DNA of 23,953 bases from DASXMX01 sp036794395 (lineage in GTDB: Bacteria; Planctomycetota; Phycisphaerae; Tepidisphaerales; Tepidisphaeraceae). This document shows, piece by piece, positions 17,394 to 23,953 of this stretch. The translations under genes were made by a program, and so were the position numbers. The notes below the pieces were generated by a model. The model worked only from the letters and a program-made list of their open reading frames with translations. It searched no databases and was not told where the DNA came from. The DNA is taken from assembly GCA_036794395.1 (NCBI GenBank), contig DAIRGS010000084.1:1-23953 (forward strand), written 5' to 3'. The stretch's first letter is position 1. The number at the start of each line of letters is the position of its first letter.

Positions 17394-17447
17394 TTGTGGT
17401 GCGGGTCTCCTGACCTGCACGTGCAGGCTTGGAAGCCTGCACCACAA
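17394..17447. repeat. 54-bp compound palindromic element
   Basis: The outer arms TTGTGGTGC (17394-17402) and GCACCACAA (17439-17447) are perfect inverted repeats; extended to 12 bp they have one mismatch. Inside, GTGCAGGCTT (17421-17430) and AAGCCTGCAC (17433-17442) form a 10-bp stem with a 2-nt centre. CCTGCACGTGCAGG (17414-17427) is a further perfect palindrome. Alternative foldings therefore compete. It resembles dispersed REP-like elements and shares a CTTCCAAG-type core with the hairpin at 23870-23888. It lies 38 nt upstream of the serine hydrolase start. Confidence 0.6.
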
Positions 17448-17469
17448 TGTACGGATCGCGCGCGTTTAT

Positions 17470-18846
17470 TTAGATCTGCGACAGGGTTCCTGTCGAGTCG
17501 CCGAAGCGGGCTATTTTGCTGACATTCAGCCGGTCTGCCATGGTCAGGAACAGATTGGTCGCGGGCTTGGACTTCATGTCGACGTAGCGGCCGGGCTTCA
17601 GGCTGCCACCACCGCCACCAGCGAGGATGATGGGTAGGTTCGTGTGCGTGTGGCGATTGCCGTCGGCGTTGCCGCCGCCGTACACGATCATGCTGTTGTG
17701 CAGGACCGAGTTGCCGTCGATGTCTTTCATCGAGTCGAGCTTCTCGAGGAATTTGTTGAACTGCTTTGCGTACCAGAGATCGATCGACGCCACTTTCTCA
17801 ATCCATTCCGGGCGATTGCGGTGATGCGACAAATCGTGGTGGCCTTCGGCGATGCCAATATCGGCAAACGAGCGATTGCTGCCGTCGTGAGCCAGAAGCA
17901 TCGTCGAAATGCGGGTGCTGTCGGTCTGGAACGCGAGCGCCATCATGTCGTACATGATCTGCACGTGCTGCTCGTAGTTGGCGGGGATGCCGGAAGGGGT
18001 ATCCATCTCTGGATCGGCGGTTGTGCCGAGCTTCTCGGCATTGGCGATGCGGGTCTCGATATCACGGACGCCGGTGAAATATTGATCGAGCTTGCGGGTA
18101 TCGGCTGCGCCCAGTCGGCGCTGCATGCTCTTGGCATCATTCATCACGAAATCAAGCACGGAACGTTGCTCCTCCTGGCGACGGAGGAGGTTGGCCGTGC
18201 GCTCCCCATGCGCGCCGGCGCCGAACATGCGCTCGAAGACGAGGCGCGGGTTCGGCTCGGGGGTCAGGGGCGTCGTCGGGGTGCTCCATGCGAGGTTGTA
18301 GGTGTACGCGCACGAGTAACCCGAGTCGCAGCTGCCGGATTTACGCACGAAGTCGCAGCTGAGCTCCATCGAGGGGAATCGCGTCTGGTCGCCATAATGT
18401 TTGGCCAGGACCTGATCGAACGAAACGCCGGCATGGAGATCAGAGGCGCTCTTTTTCAGACGCACGCCGGTAAGGAAGCAGGAGTTGGCGCGAGCATGAT
18501 CGCCGCCGCCATCGGGTCCGGCTTCAGCGGTGCGATGATCGAGGCCGCGGAGAATCTGGATGTTGTTCCGCATGGTTTCCAGCGGGGCCATGGTCTTGCC
18601 GAGGACGAAATCAGCGCCAGCGCCGGTGGGCCACCAGGCGCCGGGAATAGCGCCATTGGGGAAGTAGACAAAAGCGGTGCGAAGCGGCGCGCCGGTGGCG
18701 GTTGTCGCCATCTGCCCGGCGGTTGTCGCGGCCGCGGCGGCGGTCAGGGGTTGCAGAGATTCCAGCGCGGGCAGCGCCATCGCAACGCCAACACCGCGAA
18801 GGAAGTTGCGTCTTGAGAAACCACGTGAAGAACCCATGTTGCTCAT
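17470..18846 (-). CDS. DUF1552 (HXXSHH) family protein, twin-arginine exported
   Basis: This 458-aa protein belongs to the DUF1552 (HXXSHH) family, which is abundant in planctomycetes and whose biochemical role is unknown. The signature HDLSHH is at residues 337-342. The N-terminus is a Tat signal: SRRNFLRG at 11-18, then a hydrophobic stretch (VGVAMALPALESL), so the folded protein should be exported. Other features are GLDHRTAE near the start, NPRLVFERMFG, and the C-terminal FLTMADRLNVSKIARFGDSTG. The start at 18846 is preferred over the ATG at 18852 because GGGAG lies 7 nt before the former but only 1 nt before the latter. It follows the DUF1592 gene by 74 nt on the same strand; this pair recurs in planctomycetes and probably forms an operon whose products act together outside the cytoplasm. 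Confidence 0.9.
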   Translation of the reverse strand: MSNMGSSRGFSRRNFLRGVGVAMALPALESLQPLTAAAAATTAGQMATTATGAPLRTAFVYFPNGAIPGAWWPTGAGADFVLGKTMAPLETMRNNIQILRGLDHRTAEAGPDGGGDHARANSCFLTGVRLKKSASDLHAGVSFDQVLAKHYGDQTRFPSMELSCDFVRKSGSCDSGYSCAYTYNLAWSTPTTPLTPEPNPRLVFERMFGAGAHGERTANLLRRQEEQRSVLDFVMNDAKSMQRRLGAADTRKLDQYFTGVRDIETRIANAEKLGTTADPEMDTPSGIPANYEQHVQIMYDMMALAFQTDSTRISTMLLAHDGSNRSFADIGIAEGHHDLSHHRNRPEWIEKVASIDLWYAKQFNKFLEKLDSMKDIDGNSVLHNSMIVYGGGNADGNRHTHTNLPIILAGGGGGSLKPGRYVDMKSKPATNLFLTMADRLNVSKIARFGDSTGTLSQI

Positions 18847-18920
18847 ATCCATGCTCCCAAACTTGTCTGACCGACTTTGCTGAACTGCTTCGTCGCGATC
18901 ATTTCGTTATGCGTTGACTG

Positions 18921-21449
18921 TCACTTCACCAGCGTGACCGAAGATCCATCGCCATCACCGGCCTGTTTTCTCTGAAACGCCGGAGAATCAATCACGCCCG
19001 CCAGCAGCGCCGAAAAATGCCCATGCTGGCTGTCGAGCTTCGAGACGATCTGGTCGATCGTGCCCACATCCTGGTAGTCCATACCGCGGCCGAGGGCATA
19101 AGTTAGAAGCTTCTCAGTGAAACAGCGGTAGAAATCGTCTTTGCGATCGTTGGCGGCGAGGATCTTTTTCAGGTCCTGGATGGTCTTAAACTTCTCGCCG
19201 GTGATGAGTACGCCGGAGGTATCGATATCGGCGCCGCGTTCTTTATCACGCCACAGGCCCAGGGCGTTGAAGTGTTCGAGGGACAGCCCGATAGGGTCCA
19301 TTCGGTTATGACAGGATGCACAGACCGGAGCTTCGCGATGGAGGGCAAGTTGCTCGCGAAGCGTCGGGGTGTGATCCTTGATCTTTCCGCGCGATTCCTC
19401 CAGCGCGGGAATGTCCGGCGGAGGCGGAGGGCTGGGAATGCCAAGCACGTTATCCAGAATGAACTGGCCCCGTTTGACTGGCGATGTTCGGGTGGGATTG
19501 GACGTGACCATGAGCGTCGCGCCCATCGTAAGGATGCCGCCGCGCGGGCTATCGGGGGGCAGTTGCACTTTGCGGAGTTCTTCGCCAGTTACATCGGGCA
19601 CGCCGTAATACGTGGCCAGACGCTCATTCAAGAACGTGTAGTCACTATCAATGAACTCGATTACGTCCCGATCGTTCTCGACGACGTATTTGAAATACTC
19701 GCGGACTTCGCTTTGCAGGGCTGTGCGCGTCAAACGTTTTTCGTTGTCGTTTTGAAGCTTCGTGCGCCGAAGCTGTTCGCTGTCGGCCACGCGGTTCACG
19801 TCGATCGGTACTGTGGCGACATCGCGCGCCTCGAGCCACTGGCCGGTGAAGTTCTCGGTAAACGCCGTCGCCTTGGGATCTGCGAGCATGCGCTTCACCT
19901 GGGCGTGCAGGTTCTTTCGCAGTTCATTTTTACTGGCGAGCTTCAGCAGTTGGTCATCGGGCATCGAAGACCAGAGAAAGTAGGAAAGCCGGGAAGCCAG
20001 GCTGTACTCGTCAACCAGCGGAGCTTGGTTGGCGCCGGAGGCTAGCGTTTGCTCCTCGCGATATAGAAACCTCGGCGAGGAAAGGATGGCGGTGATCGCC
20101 TTGCCGATCCCCTGCTCGTAGGTCTTTCCCGGCGCGGACCAGACGGTCTCTGCCAAATCTGCCAGCCGCGAAACGCTCGGCTCATCGGCCGGCCGGCGGA
20201 AGGCGCGGGTTGCAAAATCGCGGAGCAATTTCTTCGCGGCGGCCTTGCGGCCGGCGGCATCTTCGGGCGTATTTTGTTCAGGGAAGTAGCGGGCGTAATT
20301 TGCCGGCCGAACCCACTGGCTGCGATCCACCGGGCCGCGAACGATCACATCGTCGACGTGCATTTCCAACTGAGTCGTCTGCTTCACGCCCGGGGTCAGG
20401 GGCGTCAGATCGAACTGAAATGTGTGGCGGCCGGCGGTCCAATTGACGTCAAATTCCTCGTGATACTCGCGACGCTCCGCCCACGCGTATTCATTGTGGA
20501 ATAGCTCTTGACCGTCAAGTTTCAATGCGAGACTGGCTTTGTTGAAATCAAACCCGGAGCTGGCGAAGTTTCCTTTGGCCGTCAGGTCAACGACAAGATG
20601 GTACTTACCATCTTTCTTTGCCGTCACGGTGTAAGTTGCTGTTGCGGGCTTGTAATAGGAAAGCGCCAGATAGGGCGTCTTTTGCCGCAAGCGATTGTTG
20701 TTGTTCGCGTTATTCTGCTGACGGCGTGCGTTTGTGGGCGGGCTGGTTGCCGGCATGCTCGCCGCGGGCATCGTTGCCGGCATGTCCTCGATGACCTTGG
20801 CCGTGAAGCGCGAGCCCAGGATCGATTGCTCATCCATCACGTAGGCGGTTGTGGGTACCGATTTGGCCACGATGGCTTCGGCCGCCTGAAGATATTTCTC
20901 CAGCAGCATGGGCGACAGAGTGAGCACATCGGAGATATTGTCGAAGCCAAACCCGGTGTCATCGGCGGGGAACTCACTGTCCGTATCGAACTCAACACCC
21001 ATCAGGTCGCGGATCGTATTGCGGTACTCAGCGCGATTCAGGCGATGCACCGTTACCCGGCCCGGATTGGGATGAGCCGGGTCAATCAGGAACACATCGC
21101 TTTTGATCCACTCGAGAATCTTCTTCTTTTGCGCCACATCCGGATGCGGCTTCTTCGATGGCGGCATCACGTCCGACCGCACGTACTTCAGTACGTTGAA
21201 CCACAGTTCCCGATCGTTCAGCAGCTCAGCGTCGGTCTTGAACTTGTCCAGCTCGACCCCGCCCTTCTTCGCGCCATCGGCATGACAGTCGAAGCAGTAT
21301 TCAGTCAGAATTGGCTTGATGTCGTTGCGGAAGTGCTCGGCCCGTTGCGTATCAACGGCCGCGGCGCGAACCGAAGGCGCAATGCCCACTCCCATGACGG
21401 CGGCTGTCACCGTCGCTTGTAACCAACGTGCCCGAGACATTTCCGTCAT
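18921..21449 (-). CDS. Planctomycete multi-domain c-type cytochrome protein (DUF1587/1595/1592/1588/1585)
   Basis: This 842-aa exported protein has the usual planctomycete order. Residues 1-30 are a signal peptide ending VRAAA. A cytochrome-like PSCyt1 region carries CFDCH (52-56) with a possible distal ligand in VMPPSKK (M95). DUF1587 is at about 131-200 (HRLNRAEYRNTIRDLMG). A low-complexity Pro/Asn linker spans about 223-255. A beta-rich, carbohydrate-binding-like insert is at about 267-356. DUF1595 (RDFATRAFRRP), DUF1592 (SRLSYFLWSSMPDDQLL) and DUF1588 follow, the last with a second heme-type motif CASCH (710-714). DUF1585 closes the protein (FTEKLLTYALGRGMDYQD). The function of the family is not established; covalent heme and redox activity are inferred from the two CxxCH motifs. 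The ATG at 21449 has AGGGA about 7 nt upstream. It heads the minus-strand run and is divergent from the AraC-type regulator across 162 bp. Confidence 0.92.
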   Translation of the reverse strand: MTEMSRARWLQATVTAAVMGVGIAPSVRAAAVDTQRAEHFRNDIKPILTEYCFDCHADGAKKGGVELDKFKTDAELLNDRELWFNVLKYVRSDVMPPSKKPHPDVAQKKKILEWIKSDVFLIDPAHPNPGRVTVHRLNRAEYRNTIRDLMGVEFDTDSEFPADDTGFGFDNISDVLTLSPMLLEKYLQAAEAIVAKSVPTTAYVMDEQSILGSRFTAKVIEDMPATMPAASMPATSPPTNARRQQNNANNNNRLRQKTPYLALSYYKPATATYTVTAKKDGKYHLVVDLTAKGNFASSGFDFNKASLALKLDGQELFHNEYAWAERREYHEEFDVNWTAGRHTFQFDLTPLTPGVKQTTQLEMHVDDVIVRGPVDRSQWVRPANYARYFPEQNTPEDAAGRKAAAKKLLRDFATRAFRRPADEPSVSRLADLAETVWSAPGKTYEQGIGKAITAILSSPRFLYREEQTLASGANQAPLVDEYSLASRLSYFLWSSMPDDQLLKLASKNELRKNLHAQVKRMLADPKATAFTENFTGQWLEARDVATVPIDVNRVADSEQLRRTKLQNDNEKRLTRTALQSEVREYFKYVVENDRDVIEFIDSDYTFLNERLATYYGVPDVTGEELRKVQLPPDSPRGGILTMGATLMVTSNPTRTSPVKRGQFILDNVLGIPSPPPPPDIPALEESRGKIKDHTPTLREQLALHREAPVCASCHNRMDPIGLSLEHFNALGLWRDKERGADIDTSGVLITGEKFKTIQDLKKILAANDRKDDFYRCFTEKLLTYALGRGMDYQDVGTIDQIVSKLDSQHGHFSALLAGVIDSPAFQRKQAGDGDGSSVTLVK

Positions 21450-21493
21450 GAAGAGTTCCCTGCGGTACGTTAAAAATCAGATCTTGATAGAGC

Positions 21494-21531
21494 CTCGGCG
21501 CTTCAAAAACTACTGGGGTCAAGAAGCCGAG
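21494..21531. promoter_or_regulatory. Inverted repeat in the divergent DUF1592/AraC intergenic region
   Basis: CTCGG-CG-CTTC (21494-21504) pairs with GAAG-CCGAG (21523-21531): 9 bp matched with a 2-nt bulge and an 18-nt spacer. It lies 45 bp upstream of the DUF1592 gene and 81 bp upstream of the regulator, where a shared operator would be expected. Binding by the neighbouring AraC-type protein is a guess. Confidence 0.35.
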
Positions 21532-21575
21532 ACCAGCCACTGTCGCTCAATCTAAACCTTCATACGCTCCAGGTC

Positions 21576-21605
21576 TTGGACGGTTGGGCTGAAAACTTGT
21601 AAAAT
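21576..21605 (+). promoter_or_regulatory. Sigma70-like promoter placing the start of transcription at the AraC-type gene's ATG
   Basis: TTGGAC (21576-21581), an 18-nt spacer, and TAAAAT (21600-21605). The expected transcription start, about 7 nt after the -10 box, coincides with the ATG at 21612. No Shine-Dalgarno sequence precedes that ATG. Together these suggest a leaderless mRNA. Confidence 0.45.
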
Positions 21606-21611
21606 CGGGAC

Positions 21612-22514
21612 ATGCGTCAAAATGCCGGACCCCGAAGGATGCAAACTAAACGGCGTAAGCCGCAAGTTCGCAGTGCGACTTCTCAACGGGCCGATCAAAC
21701 CACGCGTGCCCGCGATTTAGCCGATCCGCAAATTCCAACAGAGACCCTCCCTCTTGCTGAACGGCTTAAAATCCGCGAGGAATTCTTCGAGCAGGCGGGG
21801 ATCGATCCGCGGCAGTTTCTTCGGGCATTCGACGCGATCCTTGGCGTGGACTATTTCGTGAAGGACGTGCATGGCCGGACGATGCTGAACACGCGCAAAA
21901 ACGCCCAGCCAGGCGGATTTCGGTCGGAGGAGCAATTTGTCGGTCGCCGGGCAGGCGAATATCTGGTTAAGAGCCTGGCCGACCACTACGAGGCCGACGA
22001 CCGGGAGGTCATCCGCACGGGCCAACCCGTCCGAAATATCCTTGAGATCAGGTTCGATGAACTGGGCGTCCCTGACTGGATCATCACGGACAAATATCCC
22101 CTCTGCAACGACGCGGGGATCGTCGTGGGTGTCATCGGAACGATGCAAAGCTTCGAGGGGCGGGTCAGAACGTTGCCGCATCTTGGCTCGGTTGGAGTTG
22201 CCGCGGACTACATCCGCGAGAACCTGGGTGTTGGACTATCTCTCGACGATGTGGCCGCTCACGTTAAAATGTCGAAGCGGCACCTTCAGCGTCTGTTCCG
22301 GCATGCGATCGGGATGTCGATTCAGCAGTTCATCATCCACTCCCGCGTACGCACCGCCGCACAGCAACTCACGCGATCGCTGCGCCCCCTGGCCGAAATC
22401 GCCCTGGATTGCGGATTCAGCGACCAGAGCGCGTTCACCAATACATTCAGGCGGCTCATCGGCCTGGCCCCGCGTGAATACCGCAAGCGACTTTTACAGA
22501 ACTTCACTTCATGA
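21612..22514 (+). CDS. AraC-family transcriptional regulator with PAS-like sensor domain
   Basis: This 300-aa cytoplasmic DNA-binding regulator starts with a basic, disordered-looking tail (1-45). Residues about 65-183 resemble a PAS domain (FDAILGVDYFVKDVHGRTMLNT, then GRRAGEYL, and IITDKYPLCNDAGIVVGVIGT at the end). Residues about 195-295 are the AraC domain with two helix-turn-helix units: LSLDDVAAHVKMSKRHLQRLF and the conserved second-helix stretch PLAEIALDCGFSDQSAFTNTF, ending in the family signature GLAPREYRKRL. It is divergent from the DUF1592-DUF1552 genes, a placement typical of a local regulator, so control of that operon is a reasonable inference; the ligand or cofactor of the PAS-like domain is unknown. 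The ATG at 21612 lacks a ribosome binding site but fits a leaderless start; the ATG at 21639 is the alternative. Confidence 0.88.
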   Translation: MRQNAGPRRMQTKRRKPQVRSATSQRADQTTRARDLADPQIPTETLPLAERLKIREEFFEQAGIDPRQFLRAFDAILGVDYFVKDVHGRTMLNTRKNAQPGGFRSEEQFVGRRAGEYLVKSLADHYEADDREVIRTGQPVRNILEIRFDELGVPDWIITDKYPLCNDAGIVVGVIGTMQSFEGRVRTLPHLGSVGVAADYIRENLGVGLSLDDVAAHVKMSKRHLQRLFRHAIGMSIQQFIIHSRVRTAAQQLTRSLRPLAEIALDCGFSDQSAFTNTFRRLIGLAPREYRKRLLQNFTS

Positions 22515-22559
22515 GTTAACGCGCCGGCCCATGTTGCACCGCATTAGCCCATCCGGATT

Positions 22560-22628
22560 AGCGGTAGGACCAAAGGTCCACCTCTTGCTCCGTGGAGACG
22601 CAAGAGGTGGACCTGCGGTCCAACCGCT
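22560..22628. repeat. 69-bp long imperfect hairpin with nested palindromes
   Basis: Two 28-nt arms (22560-22587 and 22601-22628) match at 25 positions around a 13-nt loop that itself contains CTCC-GT-GGAG. Each arm contains its own GGACC-N3-GGTCC palindrome (22567-22579 and 22609-22621), so a branched or cruciform shape is possible. It lies in the 246-bp gap between convergent genes, 46 bp after the regulator's stop. It could act as a bidirectional terminator, but there is no T-run; a dispersed palindromic element is the better description. Confidence 0.7.
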
Positions 22629-22705
22629 AAACGCCTCCGAAAACAGACTGTCGAATGGGCGTTCATCAAGCGAAAATGAAATTCAGCCCGGTTGCTTATT
22701 TTCAT

Positions 22706-22731
22706 TCTCACGGTGAGACGCCGAAGGCGTC
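22706..22731. repeat. Overlapping short palindromes near the 3' end of the propeller gene
   Basis: TCTCAC-G-GTGAGA (22706-22718) overlaps GACGCC-GAA-GGCGTC (22717-22731). The shared GAGACGC stretch also occurs in the loop/arm of the hairpin at 22560-22628. It lies 30 bp from the propeller gene's stop at 22761 and could contribute to transcription termination or belong to a repeat family. Confidence 0.45.
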
Positions 22732-22760
22732 ATGAACAACTCCGTGGTGAATAATCCGGG

Positions 22761-23813
22761 TTACCGTTGCAGCTCGAATTTCTCGGGAACCCCTGGCTCA
22801 TCGAGCAACTGGATCGATGTCGCCGGGCCCAGGTCCGGCGAATCCCAGGAGCGCAGGGCCCAGATGAGTTTTTTCTCGGGAGTCACTTCGAGCACCTGCA
22901 CGGTCTTTCGCCAATCCTTTGGGTCCTTTACGGCGCTGGGGCACCAATTGCTAATGACTGTGTTTCCGTTGGACAGGCGATTGGCTTCCTGAAGACTGAA
23001 AAGCCGGATCTGAGGGACGTCCTTTTGCGAGAATTCCCAGACCACATCGCCGTGCGGATTGAATTCGCGAATCCGCTGCGTGCTGCCGCTGGAGACCAGG
23101 GTGTTGCCGTTTTTTAGTCGTACTGCCGACCATGGGACTGGTACGTTCACCGACCAGATGGCTTTGCCATTGGCGTCGTATTCAACCACCTTGTCCATGT
23201 CCTTGTGCGGCACAAGAAACGTGCCCACGGCGGTCATGCGCGCCCGGCGAAATTGCGTATGGACCGGGGCCTTGGGGTTCGTCTCCAAATTGAACTGGGT
23301 TTCGGTTTTCCCCGAAACCAGATTGATCACCATCAATTTGGCTTGTTTTCCGTTCTGGATCATAAGAACACGATCCAGCCCGATCGGCTGGCAGGCATGA
23401 ACTTCGTACCCACGCGACGCTACATAGTCCCACACAATTTCTTTATCTGATGTGATCTTCCGCGCGCCGGTCTTCCGGCTGAAAACGACGCTGTTATCCG
23501 AGAGCAACGTCGCGTCGCTGAATTCAGAAATCTCGCCATTCTCTTTTGATGGAATGGAATAAGACCACACGATTTTTCCATCGCGGACGATGTACATCGT
23601 CTGCACGGGTTTGGCATGGTCCCACTCGCCGGCATACAAAAACGGATGCTGTGCCAATCCCTTTCCCGGAAGTTCATCCGGCGACATCGGCCCATCCCAG
23701 GCCGGCTGCGTCGCCGGGCCAAGACCGGGAATCCATTGTCCGTTTGAGGTAGACGCCAAAGCAATTGAAACGAGGCCCGCCAAGGTTAAAACGCGGCTGA
23801 TTCTACATTTCAT
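22761..23813 (-). CDS. Secreted beta-propeller protein (PQQ-like/arylsulfotransferase-like repeats)
   Basis: This 350-aa protein has a signal peptide (MKCRISRVLTLAGLVSIALAS) followed by repeated beta-propeller blades: IVRDGKIVWSYSIP, SDKEIVWDYVASRG, VVEYDANGKAIWSVNV, RIREFNPHGDVVWEF and EVTPEKKLIWALRSW, several with the AIW or VVW ending seen in PQQ-like and arylsulfotransferase-like propellers. Phrases such as LKNGNTLVSSGSTQRI and RLSNGNTVISNW are also typical of that group. No catalytic histidine or cofactor site could be assigned, so enzymatic activity is uncertain and a binding or scaffold role is possible. The ATG at 23813 is chosen because it starts the signal peptide directly; an in-frame TTG at 23834 would add seven residues and lacks a ribosome binding site. 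It converges on the AraC-type gene and has no co-directional neighbour inside the window to its right. Confidence 0.75.
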   Translation of the reverse strand: MKCRISRVLTLAGLVSIALASTSNGQWIPGLGPATQPAWDGPMSPDELPGKGLAQHPFLYAGEWDHAKPVQTMYIVRDGKIVWSYSIPSKENGEISEFSDATLLSDNSVVFSRKTGARKITSDKEIVWDYVASRGYEVHACQPIGLDRVLMIQNGKQAKLMVINLVSGKTETQFNLETNPKAPVHTQFRRARMTAVGTFLVPHKDMDKVVEYDANGKAIWSVNVPVPWSAVRLKNGNTLVSSGSTQRIREFNPHGDVVWEFSQKDVPQIRLFSLQEANRLSNGNTVISNWCPSAVKDPKDWRKTVQVLEVTPEKKLIWALRSWDSPDLGPATSIQLLDEPGVPEKFELQR

Positions 23814-23869
23814 GAAGGGCCTACTTGAGTTCAAGGGTGAAGCGATTCAGTGGCATTGCATTTTCGTGG

Positions 23870-23888
23870 CACGGCTTTCCAAGCCGTG
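23870..23888. repeat. Perfect 8-bp hairpin upstream of the propeller gene
   Basis: CACGGCTT, loop TCC, AAGCCGTG. It lies 57 bp upstream of the propeller gene's ATG. Its centre GGCTTTCCAAGCC closely resembles the centre of the element at 17394-17447 read on the minus strand (GGCTTCCAAGCC). The rest of 23814-23953 shows no gene. Confidence 0.55.
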
Positions 23889-23953
23889 GTTGGGGCAGCC
23901 GCGGGTCCGGCGCCGGGTGAGATGTGGGAAAACCAACTTTCCTTGACGGAGCA

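Noticed and set aside
17644..18816. 390-codon plus-strand frame
   Set aside because: It lies antisense to the DUF1552 gene, whose Tat signal and HDLSHH motif are unambiguous; long antisense frames are expected at this GC content.
19272..20045. 257-codon plus-strand frame opposite the DUF1592 gene
   Set aside because: The opposite strand carries the conserved DUF1592 and DUF1588 motifs including CASCH.

Overview
The window looks like chromosome of a planctomycete, probably of the Phycisphaerae type. The evidence is a GC-rich, widely spaced gene layout, the N-terminal motifs LENRRLFA and LEGRLLFS typical of planctomycete exported proteins, and a paired DUF1592 multi-domain cytochrome and twin-arginine DUF1552 protein. 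The genus cannot be fixed from the sequence alone. No rRNA, tRNA, CRISPR array, integrase or intact insertion sequence was seen.

Layout. Positions 1-1116 are gene debris: a minus-strand RHS/YD-repeat gene with a frameshift runs off the left edge and abuts, head to head at about 898, the 3' end of a plus-strand gene with a Lys/Pro-rich tail. At 1297-3756 (+) lies a secreted protein with three CBM6-like modules and a Kelch propeller. It is followed by a giant cyclic beta-1,2-glucan synthase (NdvB/ChvB type, 2950 aa) at 4046-12898 (+). Converging on it is a second CBM6-Kelch protein at 12935-14962 (-), so the synthase is bracketed by two paralogous exported lectin-Kelch proteins.

From 21449 leftwards, five minus-strand genes follow each other: the DUF1592 c-type cytochrome protein, the Tat-exported DUF1552 (HXXSHH) protein, a class C beta-lactamase-fold serine hydrolase, an alpha/beta-hydrolase-fold esterase that may be a lipoprotein, and the second CBM6-Kelch gene. 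Only the first two are close enough to be a convincing operon; later gaps are 98-228 nt and two of them hold inverted repeats. Divergent from the DUF1592 gene is a PAS-like/AraC regulator (21612-22514, +) whose mRNA may be leaderless. A secreted beta-propeller protein (22761-23813, -) converges on it.

The common theme is the cell envelope and carbohydrates: a membrane glucan synthase, carbohydrate-binding exported proteins, secreted esterase and hydrolase, and a planctomycete-specific exported cytochrome pair. That these act as one system is inference. Several intergenic gaps carry palindromic elements, some sharing a CTTCCAAG-like core, which look like members of dispersed repeat families. 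No proven new system is present; the points most worth following are the synthase with its flanking lectin-Kelch pair and the palindrome set.
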